Shown piece after piece: positions 51,604-61,150 of a DNA stretch of 64,000 nt. The translations under genes were made by a program, and so were the position numbers. The stretch lies in the NCBI GenBank assembly GCA_965247255.1, contig CBDFGS010000012.1:496001-560000 (forward strand), read 5' to 3'. The number at the start of each line of letters is the position of its first letter. The first letter of the stretch is position 1. A model generated the notes under the pieces. It saw nothing but the letters and a program-made list of their open reading frames with translations, did not search any database and was not told the DNA's origin. This DNA comes from CBDFGS01 sp965247255. Its GTDB lineage: Bacteria > Chloroflexota > Dehalococcoidia > Lucifugimonadales > CAUZJF01.

Positions 51604-52140
51604 CTAGAGGTCCAACCACCCGAGGCGGACAGCGGTGACCACAGCGTGAGCGCGACCAGAAGCCCGGAGCTTGGTCATGACCGCTGTGACGTGGCTCTGG
51701 ACGGTACGCACGGTGATGCCAAGGCTGGCGCCGATCTGCTTATTCGAGAACCCTTCCGCCACCAGCGAGAGCACCTCCCTCTCACGGTCCGTGAGCGGCT
51801 CGGCGTCCGCGGGCGCTTTCGAAGAGGGCTGGCGACGCACTTCGACGCCGTTTTCAGCGGGCGAGCCGGGAACCCGGGTGGGGGCGGGCTCTGTCGAGAC
51901 CTGAGAAGGTTCGTCACCTTGTTGCTGCTGAGGGGCCCGCCTCGGAAACCTATCCACGTTTATCGCCAGCAGTCCGAAGGCCAGGGCCGATGCTGCTAGT
52001 AGGGCTCCACCGCCCGTCTCTTGGCCGGCGACTACCGAGTAGACCGCCATCGTGATGCCGGCGACGCCGGTAATCAGCGAACCGACGATGGCAAGCCTTC
52101 TAGCCGCAGAGCTTTGTTGCCTATCGGTGTCCTCAGCCAT
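51604..52140 (-). CDS. Membrane-anchored LuxR/NarL-type HTH regulator
   Basis: 178 residues. Two membrane segments (about 16-36 and 44-62) are followed by a Pro/Gln/Ser-rich linker (65-112) and a complete LuxR-type HTH: LTDREREVLSLVAEGFSNKQ, IGASLGITVRTVQSHV, TAVMTKLRASGR. There is no receiver or ligand domain, so the signal is probably sensed through the membrane part or by release of the HTH. No partner kinase nearby. The 376-base region upstream (52141-52516) shows no gene. Confidence 0.88.
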   Translation of the reverse strand: MAEDTDRQQSSAARRLAIVGSLITGVAGITMAVYSVVAGQETGGGALLAASALAFGLLAINVDRFPRRAPQQQQGDEPSQVSTEPAPTRVPGSPAENGVEVRRQPSSKAPADAEPLTDREREVLSLVAEGFSNKQIGASLGITVRTVQSHVTAVMTKLRASGRAHAVVTAVRLGWLDL

Positions 52141-52516
52141 TGTCCATCACACCAGCCCTCAGACGCCATCACCGTTGGCCTCCGACCCCGTGGCGGGCCC
52201 GGGCGAACCCGTATGGCTCTGTTGACTGTCCCCCGACCGACAGAGTGCTGACATTTGAGGGAACTGAAGGAATCCGGCAGTAAGACCGGCCCGCGCCCCG
52301 CGACTGGGATCGTTCGAATGAAGCTCCCGCTGGGCCTGTCCTCGAAGCTGTGAGCCGAGATTTTATTTGCGGCGTATATTACCAGATTGGGCGGCTCGTT
52401 GCCCGCCTCGCCACAGGGGCTCGCTTCGTTGACCCTCGCACTCAAGCGCTGCTAAACTCCCATGCGCACAGCCGAGTTGCTGTCCACACCACCTGATACG
52501 GAGCGAGTGCCGGCAA

Positions 52517-53332
52517 ATGGAATCCTTACCTGTCGGAACGAATGGTAAATCGGCGGTCCAAGTAGCGCGGGAGGCCGCGTTGAAGGCCGGCGGGATCCTC
52601 ATTGACAGGTTTCACGGCGTCAAGGACGTGACCTTCAAGGGGCGCGGCAACATCGTAACCGACGTGGACAAGACCGTGGAGGAGGCGATTCTGGCGATAC
52701 TGAACGACGAGTTCCCCGAAGTCAGCACGCTGGCCGAGGAGTCTGCCGGCGCAAGAGCGGACGCCGGCTGGGTTTGGATCGTAGACCCTCTGGACGGCAC
52801 GCGGAACTACGCGTCCGGGATACCGTTCTTCTCAACCGTCATCGGACTGGCACTGGACGGCGAGGTCGTTGTAGGGGTCAACTACGACCCGATGCGCGAC
52901 GAGATGTTCGAGGCGAGCAAGGGACGGGGAGCATACCTGAACGGCAATCGCATAGAGGTGTCCAAAAAGTCCGAGATAAGCGAGTGCATCCTGGGTATGG
53001 ACCTGAGCTACAACAATGAGGGCGCGATCAACGGCATCGATGTGGTCCGTTCAATATGGCCTGAGATGCAGACCGCGCGGATAATGGGGTCGTCGGCGTT
53101 AGGGATAGCCTATGCGGCCGCCGGCAGGACCGACCTGTACTTCCACCACCAGCTCGAGCCGTGGGACCAGGTCGCCGGCATGCTGTTGGTCGAGGAAGCC
53201 GGCGGAATCATCACTGATCGCGTTGGCAGGAGAGCCGGTCTGTACAGTGACGGTCTGATCGCCTCCAACCGCACGCTTCACGCCGAGTTCATGCGAAGGA
53301 CGGAGGGCATGGCCTGGCGTCGGCGTGCGTAG
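52517..53332 (+). CDS. Inositol monophosphatase family protein
   Basis: 271 residues, usual length. Metal-binding motifs are visible: AEESAG near 74, VDPLDGTRNYASG near 90 (the WVxDPLDGT motif) and EPWDQVAGMLLVEEAGG near 213. It removes phosphate from inositol monophosphate or related sugar or nucleotide phosphates with Mg2+. ATG start giving MESLPVGTNG. It may be for inositol lipids, histidinol phosphate or PAP; sequence alone does not decide. Confidence 0.9.
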   Translation: MESLPVGTNGKSAVQVAREAALKAGGILIDRFHGVKDVTFKGRGNIVTDVDKTVEEAILAILNDEFPEVSTLAEESAGARADAGWVWIVDPLDGTRNYASGIPFFSTVIGLALDGEVVVGVNYDPMRDEMFEASKGRGAYLNGNRIEVSKKSEISECILGMDLSYNNEGAINGIDVVRSIWPEMQTARIMGSSALGIAYAAAGRTDLYFHHQLEPWDQVAGMLLVEEAGGIITDRVGRRAGLYSDGLIASNRTLHAEFMRRTEGMAWRRRA

Positions 53333-53342
53333 CTTTCACGCG

Positions 53343-55175
53343 CTACTGTGGACGCTCCCCCAGGGTGACTGTCACCCGGACGGTCGTCCGGCCCCGCACG
53401 AAGACCATCCTCACTGTCTCGCCCGGAAGGTGGTCCATTAAGAACCGGGCCATCTGTCCCGTATTGTTGATAGGGGTTTCGTTCATCCGGACGATGATGT
53501 CTCCGACCCGTATTCCCGCGATTGAAGCCACAGTGTTTGCCGACAGCGGCTCTACGATTATCCCGGACGTGACCGACAAATTGAACTCGTTGGCCAGCGA
53601 CTGGGTGACATGCCCAAGAGCTCTGATTCCGAGGTAGCCCCTTTGCACGAAGCCGGACTCTATGAGCTGTGACGCCACTTCTATGGTGTCTTCCATGTTT
53701 AAGGCGAAGCCGATGCCATAGCTCTGGGTAATGTTTGCGGTATTTATGCCGATTACCTCGCCGCGAGTGCTAACAAGAGGACCGCCGCTGTTTCCCTGGT
53801 TGATCGACGCGTCGGTCTGGATCAGGCCTATGATCATTATCTGCGCCAAGGGGTCGGTCAGTAGCGACCGGTCGAGAGCGCTCACCACGCCCTTGCTTAC
53901 GGTCGGGCCTCCCGGAAGACCCAGTGCGTGGCCGATCGCGATAACATCCTCCCCGACCTCAAGCTCGGATGATCGCCCAATGGGGGCGGGGGTGAGGTCA
54001 TCGGCCTCTATGCGTATCACGGCGACGTCGGTCTGATAATCGTAACCAACCAGGACGGCGGTATGGCCCTCGCCATTGGCGAGGGTAACGGTGATCTCAA
54101 CCGGCTCCTTGAGGCCCCTGCTCAACAGCACGTGGCTGTTGGTCAATATGTGTCCGGCTTCGTCCAGCACGATCCCAGTGCCCACGCCGGTGGGCGCGCG
54201 CTGGTTCGACAACAGGTTGGGCTCGACCTTGGCCGAGATGTGGACCACTGACGGGCGCAGTCGCTTGACCACATCCACGGTGCTCAGCACCGCAGCCTTC
54301 TCTGGCTCTGCAGCCTCTGTCTCAGCTGACGGCTGCTGCGTGCCCAGGGCCGCCGTGTCCGGGTCCGTCTCGGGAGTGGTGGTAGCCGTAGGCAGGGCCG
54401 CCGCGGTCTCCGGTCCCGCAGCCGGGGTAGTAGTCGCAACGGCTGCCTCGGTCGGTGTCGTTGTAGCGCTAGGACCGATTGCGGGGGTGGTAGTGGCCAC
54501 CGATGCGGTTTCCGTCCCGCTTTCCCCCGAGCTTGGAGTTGACGTGGCGAACGTCGGGCCGATGGCCGCCTCCCCGCCATCTGGGGTGCTCGTCGCTGGA
54601 GGTGATGCCGCGGTGGCATCTGGCCCTATTGAGGGTGTGCTCGTCGCAGCAGCTTCCGGAATCCCAGGTACTGTCGCGGGCGTGGTGGTCTGCGTTGAGG
54701 CGGCGCCCTCTTCACCGCTCGAGGTTGAGGTGGCGGCTACCGATGAGGCCGGGGATGTTGATTCCTGCCGTCCGGCCGGAGCTTGGATCTCGCTCGCGGG
54801 CGGCGCTGCTGGCGTCGGGACCGCCCTAGGCGACGGCGAACCCGCAGCTCCCGTTGCGACAACCGGGGTCGTCGACGCGCCTGCCTGCTCGCCAGCGGAG
54901 GCGGGGAGACCGGGACTGCGTGGGGCTGGTACTTCCGCTTCGGAGTCTGGTCTCGGAGATTCGGATAATGGCTCAGCCGTTGGAGCATTCGCGGGAGGCG
55001 GCGACACGGCGCCGGCGAGCGGATTCACGGGAGTCCCATCAGCTGAGGGCGTAGTATCGGAACACGCTGCCCACGAGAGGGCGCTCATGAGGCTCGCGGC
55101 TACTACGACCAACGCCGGCAGGCCGGCCCTGAAAGGGTGTGCGATGCGAGAAACCCCCAGCGGAGGTCGTGTCAT
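53343..55175 (-). CDS. HtrA/DegP-type serine protease with PDZ, lipoprotein
   Basis: 610 residues. A lipoprotein-like signal (ALSWAAC, near 38) is followed by about 260 residues of Ala/Pro/Thr/Ser-rich linker with repeated ATSTP and ATTTP units. The trypsin-like domain has the triad His in GHILTNSHVLLS, Asp in TDVAVIRIE and Ser in QGNSGGPLVSTRG. One PDZ domain (RGYLGIRALG to the end) closes the protein. It degrades or refolds damaged proteins outside the membrane. The linker is much longer than in DegP and would let the protease reach away from the lipid anchor. Confidence 0.92.
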   Translation of the reverse strand: MTRPPLGVSRIAHPFRAGLPALVVVAASLMSALSWAACSDTTPSADGTPVNPLAGAVSPPPANAPTAEPLSESPRPDSEAEVPAPRSPGLPASAGEQAGASTTPVVATGAAGSPSPRAVPTPAAPPASEIQAPAGRQESTSPASSVAATSTSSGEEGAASTQTTTPATVPGIPEAAATSTPSIGPDATAASPPATSTPDGGEAAIGPTFATSTPSSGESGTETASVATTTPAIGPSATTTPTEAAVATTTPAAGPETAAALPTATTTPETDPDTAALGTQQPSAETEAAEPEKAAVLSTVDVVKRLRPSVVHISAKVEPNLLSNQRAPTGVGTGIVLDEAGHILTNSHVLLSRGLKEPVEITVTLANGEGHTAVLVGYDYQTDVAVIRIEADDLTPAPIGRSSELEVGEDVIAIGHALGLPGGPTVSKGVVSALDRSLLTDPLAQIMIIGLIQTDASINQGNSGGPLVSTRGEVIGINTANITQSYGIGFALNMEDTIEVASQLIESGFVQRGYLGIRALGHVTQSLANEFNLSVTSGIIVEPLSANTVASIAGIRVGDIIVRMNETPINNTGQMARFLMDHLPGETVRMVFVRGRTTVRVTVTLGERPQ

Positions 55176-55421
55176 TCGTTAACCGCCAACTCCTGCCGAT
55201 CGCCTATCCGGGGCCTGGTGGAGGGCCGATATAGGCTCCTCTAAAGCGAGAACGACAAAACTGAGAATGAGTTAGCGGGGGGTCGCCCAAACTCCAACCG
55301 ATGCAACCGATAGCGGGAGGTCGGTGCCTAGCTCAAATGCGTGAGTGGCCTAGGGGGATGAGACAACGCTGGGGTCGAGCGGCGTTGTAGGTGCACGGCC
55401 CCTACGCTTGAGGAACGCCGC

Positions 55422-55610
55422 CTAACGGCTGCGTCGGCGACGCTGTCGGCGGATGCTACGAGCAAGGTCGAGCCTGGCCTGCTCTCCCTTGGAGCGGAAG
55501 TAGCGTCGGTTCCTGAGCTCTCTCAGTATCCCTGACCGCTGCATGGTGGTCTGGAAGCGCTTTACCAGACTCTCGCCGTCCTCGCCGTCTCTAAGCGTCA
55601 CAAACGACAA
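55422..55610 (-). CDS. rpsU: Ribosomal protein bS21
   Basis: About 62 residues, SFVTLRDGEDGESLVKRFQT, SGILRELRNRRYFRSKGEQ and a strongly basic end. This is the bS21 pattern (GES...KRF...SGIL..LR.RR), a small-subunit protein near the 3' end of 16S rRNA. The start is probably TTG 55610, preceded by GGGGAAA; GTG 55601 is the alternative. The longer frame upstream is not part of the family. Confidence 0.85.
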   Translation of the reverse strand: MSFVTLRDGEDGESLVKRFQTTMQRSGILRELRNRRYFRSKGEQARLDLARSIRRQRRRRSR

Positions 55611-55836
55611 TCGGTTTCCCCTGACTGCTTTGATCGTTCGCCGGCGCGCAAGCCAGCACCTGGCTTTGGCACGGTGACAGTGTAGCATGCGCGTTCGGCA
55701 CCCCACAAGACTGAGTCCGGCGCCGCAACGGGAGTGGTACTCTCGGTTTGCGGGCCAAAGGCGTCCGGCATTGCGGGGTCACTGAACTGTGGCCATAATA
55801 CGCCGCTGAAGTGTCCCGGAGTTTAGACGCGAGACA

Positions 55837-56625
55837 TTGACGAGCTTTCGTTGGATGCCACTGTCTTTAGCCGTATTGCTGTGCAGCTCGGTCTTTCTCG
55901 CTATGTCGTGGGGATGCGGGTCCTCACAGGATAGCGACCGAGAGATACTGGTGTTCGCCGCAGCCAGCCTCGCGGATGCCCTCAGGGAGGCGGAGTCGGC
56001 GTTCGAGGCTCGTAGCGAGGTTAGGGTTGTCACCAGCTACGGAGCGTCCCAGATGCTGGCGCAACAGATCGCCAGCGGGGCGCCGGGCGACGTGATAATC
56101 GCGGCAGGCGAGTTCCCAATAGAGTTCTTAGCAACGCGCGGGCTGATCGAGTCCGACGTCGCCGATCTCTTGACCAACCGGCTGGTCGCTGCCGTACAGC
56201 GGTCGGCGCCCGATGACATAACTGCTCTCCAGGACTTGACAGGTGAGCGCGTCGAGCGCATAGCCCTGGCCGATCTGAAGCTCGCTCCCGCCGGCCGTTA
56301 TGCTCAGGAAGCGCTCGTCGCCCTAGGCATTTGGGATGCAGTGCAGCCCAAGCTCGTCTTCGGCCCGGACGTCCGAGCCGCGCTGGCCTACGTAGAGTCC
56401 GGCAACGCCGACGCTGCGTTGGTCTATGCTACCGACGCAAGGGCGTCGCGCTCCGTTCGCGTTCTCGACATCGTTCCCAGAGGGAGCTACCCGCGCATCG
56501 TCTACCCCGCGGCCATCGTGATAAGTTCGACGAGCAAGAAAGCCTCACGAGAGTACCTCGAGTTCCTCGCGAGCGAGGAAGCCGCTCTGATATTCCGTAG
56601 CCACGGATTCGAGTCTGCCCAGTAG
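55837..56625 (+). CDS. modA: Molybdate ABC transporter, substrate-binding lipoprotein
   Basis: 262 residues. A lipoprotein signal ends at MSWGCGSS, then a ModA-type periplasmic-binding fold: LVFAAASLADALREAESAF, VTSYGASQMLAQQI, APGDVIIAAG, ALVYATDARAS. The AAASL and YGAS segments contribute the oxyanion-binding site. TTG start; ATG 55855 is possible and still keeps the signal. It is followed by modB and modC. Confidence 0.9.
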   Translation: MTSFRWMPLSLAVLLCSSVFLAMSWGCGSSQDSDREILVFAAASLADALREAESAFEARSEVRVVTSYGASQMLAQQIASGAPGDVIIAAGEFPIEFLATRGLIESDVADLLTNRLVAAVQRSAPDDITALQDLTGERVERIALADLKLAPAGRYAQEALVALGIWDAVQPKLVFGPDVRAALAYVESGNADAALVYATDARASRSVRVLDIVPRGSYPRIVYPAAIVISSTSKKASREYLEFLASEEAALIFRSHGFESAQ

Positions 56626-56635
56626 GGTCGCCGCT

Positions 56636-57316
56636 TTGGACCTTTCAGCCCTCTATCTCACCCTGCAAGTCGCGACTCTGGCGACTCTGATAGACCTCCC
56701 CGTGGCCCTGGCGGTTAGCTGGCTCCTGGTACGCGGCAACGTCCGGGGGCGTGTTGTCATCGACGTGATGGTCTCTCTGCCTCTCGCGATACCTCCGGTG
56801 GCGATCGGATTCTTCCTGCTGCTCCTTCTAGGCCGTCAGGGCCCTGTCGGCGCCGCAGTGCACAGCCTGCTAGGCGTGGACATAGTCTTCACCTGGGTAG
56901 CGGCTGCTTTCGCCGCTGCGATTGTGTCCTTCCCCCTCATGGCCCGGACCATTATGGTGGCTATGGGAGAGGTAGACCCTCGGCTGGAGATGTCGGCTCG
57001 AAGCCTCGGCGCCGGTCCCTGGAGGGTGGCTCTGACAATCACGTTGCCCCTTGCGTACCGTGGGATACTGGCGGGAGTCCTGCTGGGGTTCGTCAGGGCC
57101 ATAAGCGAGTTCGGCGCGACCATCACAGTCGCGGGCAACATAGCCGGAAGGACCCAGACTCTGCCACTTGCCATATACGAGAGGGTCCAGCTCAGAGACG
57201 ATGCAGCGGCTATGCAGCTTGTCCTCGTATCGATCGCCCTCGCAGTTATAACGCTCTTGATTCACGACTGGCTACTGCGGCGTTCGAAGCGACTCGATTC
57301 GGGGACCTCACGGTAG
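56636..57316 (+). CDS. modB: Molybdate ABC transporter, permease
   Basis: 226 residues with five or six membrane segments and the EAA loop EVDPRLEMSARSLGAGPWRV near 108 that docks onto the ATPase. Also LGFVRAISEFGATITVAGNI near 158, a hallmark of ModB. TTG start ten bases after modA. Confidence 0.9.
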   Translation: MDLSALYLTLQVATLATLIDLPVALAVSWLLVRGNVRGRVVIDVMVSLPLAIPPVAIGFFLLLLLGRQGPVGAAVHSLLGVDIVFTWVAAAFAAAIVSFPLMARTIMVAMGEVDPRLEMSARSLGAGPWRVALTITLPLAYRGILAGVLLGFVRAISEFGATITVAGNIAGRTQTLPLAIYERVQLRDDAAAMQLVLVSIALAVITLLIHDWLLRRSKRLDSGTSR

Positions 57317-57338
57317 CCAGCTAGAAGTATGGTGTGAG

Positions 57339-58454
57339 ATGGACGAGCCTCTCTTAAGCTTTCAAATATCCAAGAGCTACCCGTCGTTTAGGCTGGAGTG
57401 TGGGTCCACCTTCGACTCCGGAATTACGGCAGTATTTGGCCCATCCGGAAGCGGCAAGACTACCCTGCTGGAGAGCCTCGCCGGCCTCGTTACCCCGGAC
57501 GCAGGCGAGATTCAGGTCCAGGGCGAGACCTTGTTCTCGGACAAGGCCGGGGAGAACAAGCCGCCCGAACAGCGTCGAATCGGCTACGTGTTCCAGGACC
57601 CCACGCTGTTTCCCCACATGAGTGTGTTGGGCAACATCGAATACGGGCACAAGCTGACTCCAGAGGACAGCCGCAAGACCGAGCTGAAGCAGCTAATCGA
57701 GCTGCTCCAGCTATCCGCGCTGCTGGACCGCGGCGTCGCCAACCTGTCCGGCGGCGAGCGCCAGAGAGTGGTGCTGGCCAGGGCTCTCGCGACGTCCCCG
57801 AGACTGCTCCTTCTCGACGAGCCCATGGCGGGACTGGACGTCGCGTTCCGCGGAGTCATTATCCGGTATCTGAAGCGCATCTGGCGCGAGATCGGCACGC
57901 CCATGGTCTACGTCTCGCACTCCATGTCGGAGGTACTCGCGCTCGCTGACGACGTGCTTGTACTGGTAGATGGGAGCCCGGTGGCCCAGGGAAAACCGTT
58001 GGATGTACTTGTCACTCCCGGGGTCGGCGCCGTGGCAGACTACGCTACCCTGGAGAACCTCATGGAGGCTGAGGTTCTTCAGAGCGACGAGCAGGACGAG
58101 CTCACCGTCGTGGCGGTGGGCGAAGCGCGGCTCCGCGTTCCCGCCGTGCGCGCGGCACCTGGCGATGCCGTGACGGTCTCGATACGCGCCGGAGACATTA
58201 TTCTGGCTTCGGCGCCTCCCGAGAAGATCAGCGCGCAGAACATTCTCAACGGCAGGGTAGAAGAGATACACACGCTCGAAGGCGGGCGGGTGATGGCCTA
58301 CGTCGACGTCGGCGCCCGAATCGTCGTTGAGATCACGCAACGAGCCCTGCGGGACCTCGGTCTGCAACCCGGCGACAACACTTACCTGATCATCAAGAGC
58401 AACAGCATCCTCGTCCTCGACTCGTTCGCTCGAGGTGCGTCAACGGGAACTTAG
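57339..58454 (+). CDS. modC: Molybdate ABC transporter, ATPase with TOBE domain
   Basis: 371 residues. Walker A GPSGSGKTTLL near 34, signature LSGGERQRVVLARAL near 132, Walker B LLLLDEPMAG and switch His in VYVSHSMSEV. The C-terminal 140 residues have the TOBE-type pattern (DAVTVSIRAGDIILA, AQNILNGRVEEI) that in ModC senses molybdate. Start 22 bases after modB. Confidence 0.93.
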   Translation: MDEPLLSFQISKSYPSFRLECGSTFDSGITAVFGPSGSGKTTLLESLAGLVTPDAGEIQVQGETLFSDKAGENKPPEQRRIGYVFQDPTLFPHMSVLGNIEYGHKLTPEDSRKTELKQLIELLQLSALLDRGVANLSGGERQRVVLARALATSPRLLLLDEPMAGLDVAFRGVIIRYLKRIWREIGTPMVYVSHSMSEVLALADDVLVLVDGSPVAQGKPLDVLVTPGVGAVADYATLENLMEAEVLQSDEQDELTVVAVGEARLRVPAVRAAPGDAVTVSIRAGDIILASAPPEKISAQNILNGRVEEIHTLEGGRVMAYVDVGARIVVEITQRALRDLGLQPGDNTYLIIKSNSILVLDSFARGASTGT

Positions 58455-58678
58455 TCCGTTGTTTTCGTCGCTTTAGTCCCCTCTTCTCTCAGGATGATCG
58501 ACGACGATGAGGCGACCTGGTCCCAGAAGCCGCGAGCGCGACGGGACGATGTGTACCAGGACGCTAAGCGCCGGGCCTTCGACGTCCTGGCGGTAAGGAG
58601 CCTGGCCGCCTAATCGGTACTCTGGGAGTCCTTCCGATTCGTTTCGAAAAGGCTACACCAGGCAACGCACGCTTGTAG

Positions 58679-60292
58679 TCAAGGCGAAACGGTCGCCGTG
58701 GGCACCTTGGATAGCTTGATGAAGTAACCGAATTTCGCGTCGATAGTGAATGGGTTCGAACTACCTGGCAGCCAGCCCTCGAAGCCCTGCGAGCCACCGA
58801 CGCCCCATCGCTGGACTGAGTCCACGGCTCCGCCTGCAGCCACTATCGCATCGGACAGCGTCTTCGAATCGTAGCCCCCGGCCGGCGTTGCGAACGGTAC
58901 CCCAACGAGATTGAACCCAGCGCCCAGAAAGTCCAGCTGGGCGCTCTGAGTGCATGGCAGCCCGGCGATGCTCAGCTCGCCGTTCGCCGGCAGCGCCGAA
59001 AGCTTGACGAAGTACCCGTGCCCCAGCTCGATTGTGAATGGATTCGGCGCACCAGGCAGCCACCCACCGAAACCCTGGGAGCCTCCGACGCCCCATCGCT
59101 GAATCGAGTCGACCACGCCGCCCTGAGCGACGATCCGGTCCGTCAAGTCCTTGGCGTTCATCGGCGAGGCGCAATCGACGGGCCGCGCCACTAGGTTGAA
59201 CCCGACCACCAGCGGGATGTTGACCTTCGATAGCACGGTGAACACCGCCACCGCGTCGTCAAGTGCACCTGCGGCGTAGAGGTGTTTTCCGTCCGGGCTC
59301 ACCGTCACCGTAGCGGCGCCGTCAAGCCCGTCGACGCCTCCCGCGCCGTCCTTGTGGAACTCCACGAAGGTGAGGGCGCCCGTCGTCGAGTTTCGGCTTA
59401 ACACCGCCACCGCATCGTCACCAGCACCTGCGGCGTAGAGGTGTTTCCCGTCCGGGCTGACCGTCACAGAGACGGCGAGGTCAAGCCCGTCGACGCCGCC
59501 CACGCCGTCCTTCTGGACCTCCACAAAGGTGAGGGCGCCCGTCGTCGAGTTCCGGCTGAACACCGCCACCGCATCGTCAAATGCACCTGCGGCGTATAGG
59601 TGTTTTCCGTCCGGGCTGACACTCACCGAGTAGGCGCCGTTAAGCCCGTCGACACCACCCACGCCGTCCTTCTGGACCTCCACAAAGGTGAGGGCCCCCG
59701 TCGTCGTGTTCCGGCTGAACACCGCCACCGCGTCGTCAAATGCACCTGCGGCGTAGAGGGTTTTGCCGTCCGGGCTAACCGTCACCGACCAGGCGCCAAA
59801 AAGCCCATCGACGCCTCCCACGCCGTCCTTCTGGACCTCCACGAAGGTGAGGGCCCCCGTCGTCGTGTTCCGGCTGAACACCGCCACCGCATCGTCACCA
59901 GCACCTGCGGCGTAGACGTGTTTTCCGTCCGGGCTAACCGTCACCGATCTAGCGAAGTCAAGCCCATCGACGCCTCCCACGCCGTCCCTCTGGACCTCCA
60001 CGAAGGTGAGGGCGCCCATCGTCGAGTTCCGGCTGAACACCGCCACCGCATCGTCGAGTTGACTTGTGGCGTAGAGGTGTTTTCCGTCCGGGCTCACCGT
60101 CACCGACATGGCGAAGTCAAGCCCGTCCACGCCTCCCACGCCGTCCTTGTGGAACTCCATAAAGGTGAGGACTGGATCGGCAGCACCTATCACGGCTACC
60201 TCTAATAGAGCGATCAAGGCAACCACCGTCGTCATCAGGGCAGCGATCCTCAGATGGCGAGGGAAGGTGCTCGGCCCTAGTCTTAGGTGCAT
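58679..60292 (-). CDS. Secreted beta-propeller protein with six near-identical repeats
   Basis: 537 residues. A signal peptide spans about 1-38 (MTTVVALIALLEVAVIGAA). Residues 43-360 hold six units of 53 residues with the pattern VSVSPDGKHLYAAGAxDDAV, AVFSRNTTTGALTFVEVQKD, GVGGVDGL, a YVTN/lactonase-type propeller. Residues about 365-530 hold two copies of a 75-residue module ending VDSVQRWGVGGSQGFEGWLP and GYFxKLS. The repeats are near-identical in DNA too. It should be exported; the substrate or binding partner is unknown. Six blades plus a terminal strand exchange would close a six- or seven-bladed ring. Confidence 0.85.
   Translation of the reverse strand: MHLRLGPSTFPRHLRIAALMTTVVALIALLEVAVIGAADPVLTFMEFHKDGVGGVDGLDFAMSVTVSPDGKHLYATSQLDDAVAVFSRNSTMGALTFVEVQRDGVGGVDGLDFARSVTVSPDGKHVYAAGAGDDAVAVFSRNTTTGALTFVEVQKDGVGGVDGLFGAWSVTVSPDGKTLYAAGAFDDAVAVFSRNTTTGALTFVEVQKDGVGGVDGLNGAYSVSVSPDGKHLYAAGAFDDAVAVFSRNSTTGALTFVEVQKDGVGGVDGLDLAVSVTVSPDGKHLYAAGAGDDAVAVLSRNSTTGALTFVEFHKDGAGGVDGLDGAATVTVSPDGKHLYAAGALDDAVAVFTVLSKVNIPLVVGFNLVARPVDCASPMNAKDLTDRIVAQGGVVDSIQRWGVGGSQGFGGWLPGAPNPFTIELGHGYFVKLSALPANGELSIAGLPCTQSAQLDFLGAGFNLVGVPFATPAGGYDSKTLSDAIVAAGGAVDSVQRWGVGGSQGFEGWLPGSSNPFTIDAKFGYFIKLSKVPTATVSP
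59232..60165. repeat. Six tandem 159-base coding repeats
   Basis: Six units of about 159 bases within the propeller gene, many stretches identical between units (for example CACCGCCACCGC and CCGTCCGGGCT recurring each period). Such identity at synonymous sites implies recent duplication or continuing recombination, and copy number may vary between strains. Confidence 0.8.
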
Positions 60293-60478
60293 TGCAAGTG
60301 GGTCCCCTTGGAGCTGGTTTCAAAATCTCCGACCGACGATCCGGCCGGAAATCAGAAACGCCTTAAGGGAGTCCTTTTGGTCCGCCGCATTCTAGGCTGG
60401 GTCGCGGTTGGGGCGCAAGGAAGTACCCCTTTTGGAGAAGCCACCACTTTTAGGGGAGTGTCCCCGTGGAGCACTCCC

Positions 60479-61150
60479 CTAATCCCTTAGCAGCTGCGTC
60501 CCCGTCGGGCACACGTCTAAGAGGCAGCACTCTTCGCAGAGAGGCTTCTTCTTGCAGACCTCGCTTCCGAGCCGCACGATCAGCGCGTGATACTCGGCGA
60601 ACAGCTCAGGGTCCGGCTTAAGGCCGCCGGCGAACATAGACTGGAACTTCTGGTACGAGTCTCCAATGTCCCCCAATCCCAGCCTGGAGAACACTCGGCG
60701 GGTGTAGGCGTCGATTACGAAGACCGGCTTAGCCAGCGCGTAAAGCAGGATATCGTCCGCCGTCTCTTCACCGATGCCGTACACCGCCAGCAGCTCTTCC
60801 CTGAGCCGCGCAGCGTCACTCGTGGCCATCGCCTCGATGTCGTCGTCGTAGCGCCCGCCGAGATACTCCGCCAGCGCCTTCAGCTTCCGCGCCTTCGCGT
60901 TGTAGTACCCGCTCGGGTACACGAGCTTCGCAAGTTCGTCTTGTTCCATCTCTCTTAGCGCGGCGGGAGAAAGCACGCCCGCATTCTTCAAGTTGGCAAT
61001 CGCCTTCTCGACGTTCGTCCATGCAGCGGACTGGGTCAGCACCGCGCCAACCATCACTTCAAACGGGCTATCCCCGGGCCACCAGCGCTGCTCTCCATAC
61101 TTCGCGAGCATGCGGTTGTAGACCTCCATCAGAAACGATGGCTTGCTCAT
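60479..61150 (-). CDS. HhH-GPD DNA glycosylase, MagIII/Nth-like
   Basis: 223 residues of the endonuclease III superfamily. The helix-hairpin-helix reads YGIGEETADDILLYA, where the Lys that gives Nth its lyase activity is Glu. The catalytic Asp remains in VFVIDAYTRR. The Fe-S cluster Cys lie in CKKKPLCEECCLLDVC (spacing x5-x2-x5). The missing Lys and spacing point to a monofunctional glycosylase of the MagIII type (3-methyladenine) more than to Nth. Its ATG overlaps the sfsA stop (ATGA), so the two are co-translated. Confidence 0.85.
   Translation of the reverse strand: MSKPSFLMEVYNRMLAKYGEQRWWPGDSPFEVMVGAVLTQSAAWTNVEKAIANLKNAGVLSPAALREMEQDELAKLVYPSGYYNAKARKLKALAEYLGGRYDDDIEAMATSDAARLREELLAVYGIGEETADDILLYALAKPVFVIDAYTRRVFSRLGLGDIGDSYQKFQSMFAGGLKPDPELFAEYHALIVRLGSEVCKKKPLCEECCLLDVCPTGTQLLRD

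Noticed and set aside
54076..55182. Long plus-strand frame opposite the HtrA linker
   Set aside because: It is the mirror of a low-complexity G+C-rich linker and has no recognisable domain.
58679..60292. CRISPR array
   Set aside because: The period is 159 bases, in frame, and encodes a propeller; no spacers.
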